In this document: in pieces, positions 9,036 to 16,811 of the stretch
How the letters are laid out: each line of letters begins with the position of its first letter
Numbering within the stretch: the stretch's first letter is position 1
NCBI GenBank assembly: GCA_022843785.1
Contig: JALHMZ010000009.1
Coordinates: forward strand, 1-64,000
Length of the DNA stretch: 64,000 nt
Direction: 5' to 3'
DNA from: Nitrospira sp.
GTDB lineage: Bacteria > Nitrospirota > Nitrospiria > Nitrospirales > Nitrospiraceae
Notes under the pieces: model-generated
Database searches by the model: none
The model's input: the letters and a program-made list of their open reading frames with translations, nothing else
What the model was told of the DNA's origin: nothing
Program-made: the position numbers and the translations under genes

Positions 9036-9372
9036 GCCACCACCCTCGGCGATCTGATCTATACCGATGATGCTGCCAGGAATTGCATCAAGATCGGCGG
9101 CAGCTTTGCCCGCTCCAATATTCCTCCGGCGCTGGCCACGACAAGCTACAACGCCAACAATCAGCAGACGGCATTCGGCACCAGCACCGAGACCTACGAC
9201 CTCAACGGCAATCTGGCGACCTTGACTCACGCGAGCGGTACGACCACCTATACCTGGAATGCCCGCAATCAACTCACCAGCATCGCCGGTCCCAGCCTCT
9301 CCGCCACCTTTAGCTACGACTCATTTGGACGGAGAACCGGAAGACCATCAAGGCCACTACGACCTGCGTTGA
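9036..9372 (+). pseudogene. Displaced RHS core fragment (orphan RHS tip remnant)
   Basis: Translation directly after the TPR stop gives TTLGDLIYTDDAARNCIKIGG and onward. It parallels residues encoded at about 7069-7385 of the intact RHS gene (TTLGTLTYTYDTAGNRIKTGG). Shared stretches include ARSNIPPALA, YNANNQQTAFG, ETYDLNGNLAT, TYTWNARNQLT and SYDSFGRRTG. There is no start codon. The frame is lost by a one-base deletion near 9340 (GGAAGACC against GGCAAGACC), after which KTIKATTT resumes in another frame. This is typical of old C-terminal ends left behind when RHS genes acquire new tips. Confidence 0.85.
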
Positions 9373-9433
9373 GATTGCCACTGCCGGAGCCGTCGAAACA
9401 GCCTCCGCATTGGGCGCTTCTTTGTCTGAGGAG

Positions 9434-9772
9434 TTAACCAAAAATTTGTGTGAGAGCCTGCCGAAGACGCGCTTGATCCGAGGTTGCCAGGCGTCCGAGC
9501 TTCTTCGCAATCAGCGCCGGATCAATCGTGGTGAGGACCGGTTTGAGTACGGAGGGCTTCAGCAGTCCGGCTCCCCGCCAATCTTCAACCACCACTTCTC
9601 CAAGAGCGTCCGCGGTTGGCCGTTGGCTCGTGACGGCCATGATGATCAGGTCTGGACGCACCCGATGGTAGGCTGGGCTGCTGATGATGACCGCCGGGCG
9701 ACGCTTCGTGGCAGATTGATCGGTAAAGGGGAACGGCACGAGGACAACGTCCCCGAATTCATAGCCGGTCAT
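9434..9772 (-). CDS. MazF/PemK-family endoribonuclease toxin
   Basis: A 112-residue protein with the MazF/PemK layout: an N-terminal GDVVLVPFPFTDQSATKRRPAVIIS strand-loop, the family's signature, then a central VTSQRPTADALGEVVVEDW and a C-terminal helix. PemK/MazF toxins cut mRNA at short sequences and arrest growth. Its ATG overlaps the end of the upstream antitoxin gene by 14 nt (9759-9772), the usual arrangement for a toxin-antitoxin operon. It reads against the surrounding genes and lies between two RHS remnants, so it looks like an acquired module. Confidence 0.9.
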   Translation of the reverse strand: MTGYEFGDVVLVPFPFTDQSATKRRPAVIISSPAYHRVRPDLIIMAVTSQRPTADALGEVVVEDWRGAGLLKPSVLKPVLTTIDPALIAKKLGRLATSDQARLRQALTQIFG

Positions 9773-9965
9773 AGTCGGCGTCGTCGGGATTGTCCCAAAT
9801 ACGGGCGAAGGAGGGTTCCGCGACGTGGCTGGCTGCCTGGGTCAGACGACGGTCTTCGCTTTGGCGTTGAGTCAGAAAGTCCACAAAATGCTCCACTTCT
9901 ACCACCTGTTCCGGGGGGAGATGGCGGAGCTTTTCAAGCAACGCTTGTTCGTGCAGTTTGGTCAT
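9759..9965 (-). CDS. Antitoxin of the MazF/PemK pair
   Basis: A 68-residue protein (ATG read from 9965) placed directly before the toxin. The N-terminal half (LLEKLRHLPPEQVVEVEHFVDFL) is a helical segment of the kind found in DUF2281/MazE-like antitoxins, which bind DNA and dimerise. The acidic C-terminus (FARIWDNPDDADYDRL) is the typical toxin-neutralising tail. A longer frame reaches back to 10340, but it would run through RHS-remnant sequence and antisense to the hybrid kinase, so the short start is preferred. It probably represses its own operon; I could not identify an operator. Confidence 0.82.
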   Translation of the reverse strand: MTKLHEQALLEKLRHLPPEQVVEVEHFVDFLTQRQSEDRRLTQAASHVAEPSFARIWDNPDDADYDRL

Positions 9966-10001
9966 ACTTTCCGACCGTCCTAGTCCTGAAGAGTACCGCG
10001 C

Positions 10002-10110
10002 ATGATCCGAAATAGCAACACGACCACCCGCTCCAACGGGCCTATCACCACGATAGCCTACGACGCCAAGGGCAATCTTTTCACGATCACGGATGCTGAC
10101 ATTCGGGTAG
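10002..10110 (+). pseudogene. Second RHS remnant beyond the toxin-antitoxin pair
   Basis: The frame from 10002 reads NTTTRSNGPITTIAYDAKGN followed by LFTITDADIR. This is a YD repeat close to the FGYDTKGNLATITNA unit of the intact RHS gene (about 6130-6180). It has no start, no RHS core and soon runs into unrelated sequence. With the remnant at 9036 it brackets the reversed toxin-antitoxin pair. Confidence 0.6.
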
Positions 10111-10167
10111 CCACGCTCATGAATGAAGCAGATTTGATGCCATGGCGTGTGCTTATCCGGTGGACGG

Positions 10168-13077
10168 TCATGCCGCCGATTTTGTGACGGCATTGTAGCC
10201 ATGCCGGTAGTTGCCGAGCACGCGGACGAGCCGGAGTATTTCCATTTCCAATTGAGCATAGACCGGCGGCGCGTCGCGCAAGGTGCCCAGATGGCCGACG
10301 GCTTCGAGACGGCTTGCCGCCAGGGCGACCTCCGACGCACACAGATTACTGGCCGTGCCCTTCAACGCATGGGCCGCATGTTTAACTGCCTGGGCGTCGG
10401 CGCCGATTAACCCTTCTTTGATTGCCGTCAGCATGGACTGGTACCGGTCGAGAAACAGCACAACCAATTGTGCAAAGAGCTCATGATCCTCTCCGATGTT
10501 GTGAAACATTTGGGCGGCGTCGAAGATCCCTCGGTCATCGCTTTGTGCCGGAGAGGGAGGCGCATCGACGGTTGAAGGTGGCGCAGCCCATCGGTGGAGT
10601 ACCGCGCGCAGTGTGTCCAGTTGAATTGGTTTGGCCAGATAGTCGTCCATGCCGGCGGCCAGACAGTTCTCACGGTCCCCCTGCATGGCGTTGGCCGTCA
10701 CGGCAATGATGGGAATATGAGGCGTGAAGCGTGAAGTGTGAAGCGTATTTCGTTCGGACCGGTCGGACGCGTCACCGTTCGGCAGGCTCACGGTCCTGAG
10801 CATAGTCGAAGGACGAGATACGCGCGCCGCTTCACGTTCCCGAATCAGCCGGGTCGTCTCGAAGCCATCCATGACCGGCATTTGGCAATCCATAAGGACC
10901 AGCGCATACTCCTCGTTGGCCAAGGCGGCCAGCGCTTCTTTCCCGTTGCCGACAACATCCGGATGATAGCCTAACTTTTCTGCCATGCGGACGGCCAGCT
11001 TCTGATTGATGAGGTTGTCTTCGACGACCAAGATGCGTTGCCGTGGCAGGTTGTCGGCCAAGCTGTGTCTGGTGACCAACTGGGGCGATGCCTGATCGGC
11101 GGGCCGGGTATCTTCTCTCTCGGCAGGTGTGATGCCGAGAACCGTACGGAGACATTCGCGTAACTGGTCATGGCGGGCCGGTTTTGGCAGGTAGCCCATT
11201 GCGCCTGCCTGCCGGGCCTGCTCTGCGTGGCCCCGCTGGAGCAGCGACGTCAGTACCACGATTCTTATGCCTGCGGCAGCCGGATGTTGGCGGAACTCGC
11301 GGGCTAGTTCCAGGCCGTCTTTTCCGGGCATCATGACATCCAGGATTGCCAGGTCATAGGAAGCTCCACGGGTATGCGCCTCCATGACTTGATGCACGGC
11401 GTCTGCCGCATTCTCTGCCATGTCCGCGAGCATCCCCCATCCGGTCACGAGATGGCGGAGGATCAGGCGGTTCGATTCATTGTCGTCCACAATCAGAATC
11501 CGGCGCCCATCCAGGTCACCCAAGGGGAGGGTGGCGCATGGCACGTCGGCTTGCTTGGCGAAACCGATCGTGCACCAAAAGGTGCTGCCTTGCCCTGCGT
11601 TACTGCGGATGCCGATCTGGCCTTCCATCAGTTCGACCAGCTGTTTGGAAATCGACAGCCCCAGGCCGGTGCCGCCGTATTTTCTGGTGGTCGAACTGTC
11701 CGCTTGAACGAAGGGGCTGAACAATTTGGCCTGCACCTCCGGCGCAATCCCAATGCCGCTGTCGGCGACTTCGAATCGAATGAGCGTATGACCCGGTGAG
11801 TCCTTCTCCAGGTAGGCCTGCAAGGTGACTTCGCCTTTGTCGGTGAACTTCAGTGCATTGCCGACTAGATTCGTCAGGATTTGGCGCAGGCGGCCGGGAT
11901 CGCCGCGCAGGGCGGTGGGAACCGCCGCGTGGACCAACCCTGTCAATTCCAGCCCCTTCGCTTCGGCTCGTTCCGCAAATTGGGCCAGCACATCTTCGAC
12001 GGCTGTGCGGAGATTGAAGTCGATGTGTTCCAGTTCCACCTTGCCGGCTTCGATCTTGCTGCATTCAAGCACGTTGTTGATGAGGGACAGCAGCGCCTCG
12101 CCGCATTGGCGGATGGTGTCTGCATAGGACCGCTGTTCGGGCGACAACGGGGTTTCTATCAGCAGGCTGGTCATTCCGATGACGCCGTTCATCGGAGTGC
12201 GAAGCTCGTGGCTCATCGTCGCGAGAAATGCCGCCTTGGCCCGCACGGATTCCTGGGCGTCGGTTAAGGCTTTGTCCAGCTGCTGATTGTTTTCTTGCAG
12301 CTGATCGGCGGTGCGGCGCAGCTCCTGTTGCGCCGCATAGATTCCGGTGATATCGAGCGCATAGCCGCGAACAAGCCCGTGCGTTGTTACGGGGCAAAAG
12401 GTCCATGAGAAACTGGCCTCAGGAAGACAGACTTCTAATCCTCGTATGGGTTCGCCGGATTGGAGACATCGGGCCACCACCTGCAGGAGGTCATGCGGGG
12501 CGATGCACGGAATCCCGTCGGCGTTGTAGCCCAGTGTTGTGAGCCAGGTCATCATGGCTGGATTTGCGTAGAGCACCTGCCCATGACGATCCATCTCGAT
12601 GATGGGGGAGGGGGTTTCCTCTGCAATGGCCGCCAGGCGATTGCGTTCTTCCTGCAGCTGTTCCTCCTGGGAACAATCGCGAAGGCCGATCATCAGGCCT
12701 GGCCGGCCTTCCTGAGCGATCGCCTGGCATGTCCATTCGACAGGGATAGAGGCGGCTGTTCCGAGGCGGCAGCGGGTTTGAGTATGAGATACCGGCTCAT
12801 GTGTCTCAGCGACGGTACGTAATCGACCCGTCACGGCAGTGGCATCCGATTCTATGAGGGCAGACCAGATTTCAGGAAAAGATGCGCCGAACAGAGAGGA
12901 CTGATGCCTTCCGAGCAACCGCGCGCCTTCGGCATTAATCCCCTGAATCAGGAATCCGTTGTTCAACAGCACCACTCCGAACGGCAGACCGTCCAGGACG
13001 CCGGTCATGGTCGGAGTTGCCGCTGGCGAAGATGGGCGAGTCGGTCCTGCGCATTCATCCGGTTGTTGCTGTGTCAT
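10168..13077 (-). CDS. Hybrid sensor histidine kinase (PAS-PAS-HisKA-HATPase-REC-REC-Hpt)
   Basis: A 969-residue soluble hybrid kinase without membrane segments. Two PAS-like sensor domains (about 25-130 and 150-265) are followed by a coiled coil and HisKA with FLATMSHELRTPMNG (phospho-His near 290). HATPase boxes follow: NLVGNALKFT, VADSGIGI and GGTGLGLSISKQLVELM. REC1 begins RILIVDDNESNRL with Asp in AILDVMMPGKDG. REC2 begins RILVVEDNLINQKL with Asp in VLMDCQMPVMDG. The C-terminal Hpt carries HAAHALKGTASNL (His near 905). REC2 is interrupted by about 35 foreign residues encoded by a repeat element (10721-10836). The ATG overlaps the stop of the HD-GYP gene by one base (TGATG), so the two are coupled. 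Its output partner is not visible. Confidence 0.93.
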   Translation of the reverse strand: MTQQQPDECAGPTRPSSPAATPTMTGVLDGLPFGVVLLNNGFLIQGINAEGARLLGRHQSSLFGASFPEIWSALIESDATAVTGRLRTVAETHEPVSHTQTRCRLGTAASIPVEWTCQAIAQEGRPGLMIGLRDCSQEEQLQEERNRLAAIAEETPSPIIEMDRHGQVLYANPAMMTWLTTLGYNADGIPCIAPHDLLQVVARCLQSGEPIRGLEVCLPEASFSWTFCPVTTHGLVRGYALDITGIYAAQQELRRTADQLQENNQQLDKALTDAQESVRAKAAFLATMSHELRTPMNGVIGMTSLLIETPLSPEQRSYADTIRQCGEALLSLINNVLECSKIEAGKVELEHIDFNLRTAVEDVLAQFAERAEAKGLELTGLVHAAVPTALRGDPGRLRQILTNLVGNALKFTDKGEVTLQAYLEKDSPGHTLIRFEVADSGIGIAPEVQAKLFSPFVQADSSTTRKYGGTGLGLSISKQLVELMEGQIGIRSNAGQGSTFWCTIGFAKQADVPCATLPLGDLDGRRILIVDDNESNRLILRHLVTGWGMLADMAENAADAVHQVMEAHTRGASYDLAILDVMMPGKDGLELAREFRQHPAAAGIRIVVLTSLLQRGHAEQARQAGAMGYLPKPARHDQLRECLRTVLGITPAEREDTRPADQASPQLVTRHSLADNLPRQRILVVEDNLINQKLAVRMAEKLGYHPDVVGNGKEALAALANEEYALVLMDCQMPVMDGFETTRLIREREAARVSRPSTMLRTVSLPNGDASDRSERNTLHTSRFTPHIPIIAVTANAMQGDRENCLAAGMDDYLAKPIQLDTLRAVLHRWAAPPSTVDAPPSPAQSDDRGIFDAAQMFHNIGEDHELFAQLVVLFLDRYQSMLTAIKEGLIGADAQAVKHAAHALKGTASNLCASEVALAASRLEAVGHLGTLRDAPPVYAQLEMEILRLVRVLGNYRHGYNAVTKSAA
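10721..10836. repeat. Palindromic repeat element inserted in frame in REC2 of the hybrid kinase
   Basis: On the plus strand the left end is a 7-bp tandem array (GCGTGAA twice, then GTGTGAA). The body contains a widespread intergenic-type motif (GTTCGGCAGGCTCACGGTCC at 10777-10796), then ATAGTCGAAGGACGAGATACG. The right end (CGCTTCACG, 10828-10836) mirrors the left array. The kinase reads through it as PSTMLRTVSLPNGD, SDRSERN and TLHTSRFTPH, between IREREAAR and IPIIAVTANAM, which are normally close together in receiver domains. Confidence 0.75.
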
Positions 13078-14330
13078 CAGGCTGCCTCCGATGAGATCCC
13101 ATCGAGATACATGGCGATGTTGACGCGCTCCTGGACTGGATCGAGCCCGCGTAGGATGGAACGCATTGCCCGATCGGGTGTCTGCGCGGCGAGGTCGGTT
13201 GGCACGGGAGTTACATACGATTCTCCCTGCGGTCCGGCGATGATCTTGACGAGCGGTTTCAGCCGCTGCTCAGGATTGATTCCAACGACCACCGCTTGTT
13301 CGCCGGTGTTCAGGAGGACCAGGCTCCCTATCGGATAGATGCCGATGCTTCGAATAACGGATTCGGCGAGCGTGTTCTTGAACTGCCCTTGTTGTCCCGC
13401 TACGAACAGCCTCTGAACCGCGGTAGACGGCAGCATGGCTGCCCGCCCACCTCGACGGCTCACCATCCCGTCGTACCAGTCGACGATTCCCACGATCATG
13501 GCCAGTGTGGAAATGCTGTCGTGCTTGAGTCCGGATGGAAATCCGCTGCCATCTTCGCGCTCATGATGTTCAGCGACGATCCGAGTCACTGCCTGATCAA
13601 ATCCGGCTGTTTCCGTGAGCAGGGCCGTTCCCAGGGCGGGGTGCTGTTGCAGCAAGAGGCGCTCGTGGTCGGTGCATGTCTGGCGTTTCCGGACCAGGTT
13701 GCGGGGGAGCCGCGCGTAACCTGCGTCATGGAGCAACGCGCCCGTACCAAGCTGGGCCTGTGCCGTTTCATCGAGTCCGACTTCGACGGCGACGACCAGT
13801 GACAGGATGCAGGTATCGAGTGCGTGTGTCGCCAATGAACCGTCGAACTGCTTGAGCTTTTGAAGCGCAAGATGGGTCATGACTGCGGCGCGATCATCAA
13901 TGATCCGCATCAGCACAGTGGACACCACGGCTTTGGTTGCGGTGGGAGAGGGAGGAGCACCCTGTTCAAGCTGAGTGAATATCCGCTCAACTGTCTCGTG
14001 CGCATCTCTGTACAGTGTTTGTACTGAGCCGGTGCCTGGTTGGGTTGGATCCGCAGGGGGCTCCGCGGCAATGGTTCTACGTGAGTCTGTTTCTATCTTA
14101 GCCCGCGGTTCTTCCTTCGCATCAGCGCGGACATCGGCTCCTTTGCTGGTATCGATGGTCACAGTCCGAATTCCGTGCTGCCTCATTGTCTGGATGATGT
14201 CTGCATTCTCGATCAGCCTGGTATGAGAGAGCAAAGGAGAACGATACCAAGGCACATCGACCCCGACAATGAACATGCCCGGGGTCAATTGATCGATGGA
14301 AATGTCCTTGCGCGAACCGTTCGCGGTCAT
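13077..14330 (-). CDS. HD-GYP-type protein with degenerate active site
   Basis: A 417-residue paralogue of the divergent gene at 14568. The N-terminal DUF3391-like part (ISIDQLTPGMFIVGVD) precedes an HD-GYP domain. HD-GYP proteins hydrolyse c-di-GMP. Here the HD pair is kept (LLHDAGYARLP), but the usual HDxGK lysine is Tyr, the GYP motif reads GSGFP, and the segment matching DIYDAITSDRCYHKGR in the paralogue has decayed to DWYDGMVSRRGGRAAM. Activity may be reduced or lost, leaving a sensory or binding role. The ATG is read from 14330. The stop overlaps the start of the hybrid kinase (TGATG), suggesting a shared pathway. Confidence 0.85.
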   Translation of the reverse strand: MTANGSRKDISIDQLTPGMFIVGVDVPWYRSPLLSHTRLIENADIIQTMRQHGIRTVTIDTSKGADVRADAKEEPRAKIETDSRRTIAAEPPADPTQPGTGSVQTLYRDAHETVERIFTQLEQGAPPSPTATKAVVSTVLMRIIDDRAAVMTHLALQKLKQFDGSLATHALDTCILSLVVAVEVGLDETAQAQLGTGALLHDAGYARLPRNLVRKRQTCTDHERLLLQQHPALGTALLTETAGFDQAVTRIVAEHHEREDGSGFPSGLKHDSISTLAMIVGIVDWYDGMVSRRGGRAAMLPSTAVQRLFVAGQQGQFKNTLAESVIRSIGIYPIGSLVLLNTGEQAVVVGINPEQRLKPLVKIIAGPQGESYVTPVPTDLAAQTPDRAMRSILRGLDPVQERVNIAMYLDGISSEAA

Positions 14331-14396
14331 GTGCTGAAAGTATTCCCCGGAGTCGACGCCTGACGAATCAATGGCTTGTCGAGAATGCTCTCAATG

Positions 14397-14420
14397 TATA
14401 TCGGTTGGTATATCGGTTGG
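14397..14420 (+). repeat. Perfect 12-bp tandem repeat in the divergent HD-GYP intergenic region
   Basis: TATATCGGTTGG occurs twice head to tail (14397-14408 and 14409-14420), between the two divergent HD-GYP genes. It could be an operator for a tandem-binding regulator; no known site is recognised. Confidence 0.6.
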
Positions 14421-14470
14421 CGTGAGCGGAACTTGACTGGATGCGACCGCCGCGTCCAGGCTCGGCGCGC

Positions 14471-14498
14471 TCAAGTTTTACCGAGAAATTCCCGATAG
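14471..14498 (+). promoter_or_regulatory. Sigma-28-like promoter upstream of the canonical HD-GYP gene
   Basis: TCAAGTTT (14471-14478), a 12-nt spacer and CCCGATAG (14491-14498), 69 nt before the ATG at 14568. The -35 box differs from consensus TAAAGTTT at one position; the -10 matches six of eight. The spacer is one base longer than ideal, as in the candidate before cheY. Confidence 0.5.
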
Positions 14499-14567
14499 CG
14501 TCCGCGGGAAGATGTGTCCCGCCCTGCGGCTTTGCGGCACAGGGGTACGTGGCACAAAGACCAGGCT

Positions 14568-15806
14568 ATGAAGAAATGGATAGGCATCGGTCAATTGCAA
14601 CCGGGCATGCGTGTGGAGAGGCTGGATCGATCCTGGCTGACCAGTCCCTTCTTCCGGCACCGTATGGCGATTACGTCATCTGAACAAATTGAGCAGTTGA
14701 AAGCTTTTGGGGTCCAAACGGTCGAAGTGGCCATCGACGGTGATGCGTCAGCGGTCTCAGAGGAGCCGCCGGTCGAGCGATGTGCGCCCATCCAGTCTTT
14801 CAGTGGCGAGTCGATCCAAATCGGCGAGGCGGTTTTACCGGAAACAACGGTGGTGCCGTTTGAGGAGGAGCTGCCGATCGCCAGGCAAGTCTATGCCGCG
14901 GCCAAAACCGTTGTTCACAATGCGATGCACGATGTCAGATTGGGGCGTGCCCTGAATATGGATTCCGTCAATCGTGTTGTGTCCGACATGACGGAAAGTG
15001 TACTCCGCAACGCCGATGCCTTGACCAGCCTGTCCCGGCTGAAGCAGTTTGATGAGTATACCTTTTACCATTCCGTGAACACCTCGCTGCTGGCGATGTC
15101 TTTGGGGCGTGACCTTGGCTTCGATCGACCGGAATTGCATCAGATCGGAGTCGGGACATTGCTGCATGACATCGGCAAAATGAAAATTCCCATCGAGATT
15201 TTGAACAAGCCAGGCCGGTTTGAGCCGGATGAAATGGAAATGATGAAGCAGCATGTCTTGCGGGGGGTTGAAGTGCTGTCCTGCACGACCGGGCTGGGGG
15301 AGACCTATTTGCGGCCGGCGTTGGAACATCATGAGCGGGTCGATGGAACAGGCTATCCTCATCGGCGGGTCAGGGATGAGCTCAGCCAATTCGGGCTGAT
15401 CGCCGCCGTCGTCGATATTTATGACGCGATCACAAGCGACCGCTGCTATCACAAGGGGCGGACGCCTCATGAGGCGCTTCAGTTTCTCTATCGACTGGCG
15501 CTGGAAGGGCATCTGGACTCCTCGCTGGTGGAACGATTCATTCACGTCGTGGGCGTGTATCCCGTCGGTTCGGTCGTCGAATTAGACAGCGGTGAGACGG
15601 CCGTTGTTCAGAAAATAAACCGCGGTGCGCCATTGGAACCGCTCGTGCTGATTGTGAAGAGCGCGGGGAATACGGTCCGGTCAAGTCCTGAAGAGGTGGA
15701 TCTTTCGCAGCAGACGGCGTCACCCCGGCGGAGCATCGCTGCCGTCAAAGATCCGTGCAGCCGCGGGGTCGATCCAACTCTCTATCTGAATAAGGAGGCG
15801 GCATGA
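14568..15806 (+). CDS. HD-GYP domain c-di-GMP phosphodiesterase
   Basis: A 412-residue protein with an N-terminal DUF3391-like part (IGIGQLQPGMRVERLD) and a complete HD-GYP domain. The hallmarks are intact: His in YHSVNTSLLAM, GTLLHDIGKMKIP, a paired HH in PALEHHERVDGTGYP, and DIYDAITSDRCYH. The known reaction is hydrolysis of c-di-GMP to GMP, which favours motility. The ATG at 14568 is chosen because the upstream extension (from 14514) has no ribosome site. The stop overlaps the start of the PilZ gene (ATGA). A sigma-28-like promoter at 14471 would place it in the late flagellar regulon. The C-terminal 90 residues (VYPVGSVVELDSGETAVVQ) form a small beta domain shared with the minus-strand paralogue. 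Confidence 0.93.
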   Translation: MKKWIGIGQLQPGMRVERLDRSWLTSPFFRHRMAITSSEQIEQLKAFGVQTVEVAIDGDASAVSEEPPVERCAPIQSFSGESIQIGEAVLPETTVVPFEEELPIARQVYAAAKTVVHNAMHDVRLGRALNMDSVNRVVSDMTESVLRNADALTSLSRLKQFDEYTFYHSVNTSLLAMSLGRDLGFDRPELHQIGVGTLLHDIGKMKIPIEILNKPGRFEPDEMEMMKQHVLRGVEVLSCTTGLGETYLRPALEHHERVDGTGYPHRRVRDELSQFGLIAAVVDIYDAITSDRCYHKGRTPHEALQFLYRLALEGHLDSSLVERFIHVVGVYPVGSVVELDSGETAVVQKINRGAPLEPLVLIVKSAGNTVRSSPEEVDLSQQTASPRRSIAAVKDPCSRGVDPTLYLNKEAA

Positions 15807-16528
15807 ACGAGGTCATGACATCCACACCCCTCTCAGCGTCGTTTTTGAGCGTCGGGTTGCCGCTCAAGATCTCGCTCTCACTCGGTCAGCAGAAGGTCAT
15901 GTACGGCAGTACGTTGCTGGGCTGGAAAGACCATGCGTGGCTGGTGTGTGAACTGCCGTCGCAGCTCAACCATACGGCCGATATTCTAGCAGGCACTCCC
16001 TGTACGGTCAGTTATCTGCTTGATGGGAAACTCGTGGGCTATAAGACCGAAATTCGTGACCTGATCTTGTCGCCGGTGCCGATCTTGTTTCTCGCGTTTC
16101 CTCAGAACGTGGAGGAGATGCACTTGCGCAAGCATGCGCGTGTCTCATCCAGCGAACCGGCCTTGCTGACAAGGGCGGACTTCGGGTCGCACGCTGTGTC
16201 GGTCTTGTCACCGTCGGACTATGCAGGCGGGCTTGTCAAAGATCTCAGTCTGGGGGGGTGCAGCATCGCGTTGGCAAAGGTTCCGGTCTGGCTCAGGCCT
16301 GGCGCCACGATCCATCTGGAATTTGAGCTGCCCAGCTTAGGCCATGTCACGAATTTGGCAGGTGTCGTCAAAAATACAGAAGGCGGAGATGACGCCAATG
16401 TCATCGGAGTCGAATTCCAATTCGATCGATTGGAATTCATCGAATATCGAGGGTGGGGCGGCTCCGTCCGCAACGCGATAGAGCAGTGGACCGCTCAAAA
16501 GTCCGCCGACGTGGTTCCTATTCGCTGA
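15803..16528 (+). CDS. YcgR-like PilZ domain c-di-GMP receptor
   Basis: A 241-residue protein with a YcgR-N-like beta domain (about 15-105) and a C-terminal PilZ domain. The PilZ c-di-GMP motif is present in two parts: an RKHARV stretch near 110 (RxxxR-type) and VKDLSLGGCSIAL (D/NxSxxG) near 145. YcgR-type proteins bind c-di-GMP and act as a brake or reprogram flagellar rotation. AAGGAGG sits at 15792-15798 and the ATG overlaps the HD-GYP stop. Pairing a c-di-GMP hydrolase with a c-di-GMP receptor in a coupled unit fits local control of the motor. The remaining 283 nt to rfbF hold no gene. Confidence 0.88.
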   Translation: MNEVMTSTPLSASFLSVGLPLKISLSLGQQKVMYGSTLLGWKDHAWLVCELPSQLNHTADILAGTPCTVSYLLDGKLVGYKTEIRDLILSPVPILFLAFPQNVEEMHLRKHARVSSSEPALLTRADFGSHAVSVLSPSDYAGGLVKDLSLGGCSIALAKVPVWLRPGATIHLEFELPSLGHVTNLAGVVKNTEGGDDANVIGVEFQFDRLEFIEYRGWGGSVRNAIEQWTAQKSADVVPIR

Positions 16529-16554
16529 GCGCATCGATCTTTCCTCTCTGCCCG

Positions 16555-16643
16555 GCATATTTTGCCGAGTGATTCCGGTCTGCCCTGGATCGCGGCTCAT
16601 CTCTTCACGAAATTCAGGCCTGACAGTCTGGCGCATATTTTGC
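16555..16643. other. Pair of identical 11-mers upstream of the glycan island
   Basis: GCATATTTTGC occurs at 16555-16565 and again at 16633-16643, 78 bp apart, in the otherwise featureless gap before rfbF. The first copy is flanked by GGC...GCC, making a small inverted repeat. No promoter matching sigma-70 or sigma-28 well was found here, so these are the only regulatory candidates I see. Confidence 0.3.
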
Positions 16644-16811
16644 TCTGATCCATTCAGCAACAGAGACCGTGCGGTCACGATTGCCAGAAATCTTCCGGAG
16701 ACCAACTGGGCAACGCGGCAAGGACCGGGGCTGAAGCGGGCGGCGGAGCAGTCATGGAAACAGGGTATCTGTGCGGTCTTGCCCGGTCTTCATTCGGAGT
16801 GAGGACTCATC

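Noticed and set aside
9410..10015. Plus-strand frame across the toxin-antitoxin pair
   Set aside because: Antisense to a MazF/PemK toxin and its antitoxin with overlapping starts; no domain in the plus frame.
11539..11554. Sigma-54-like TGGCACG...TTGC
   Set aside because: The spacing is one base too long and it lies within the hybrid kinase coding region with no gene start downstream on that strand.
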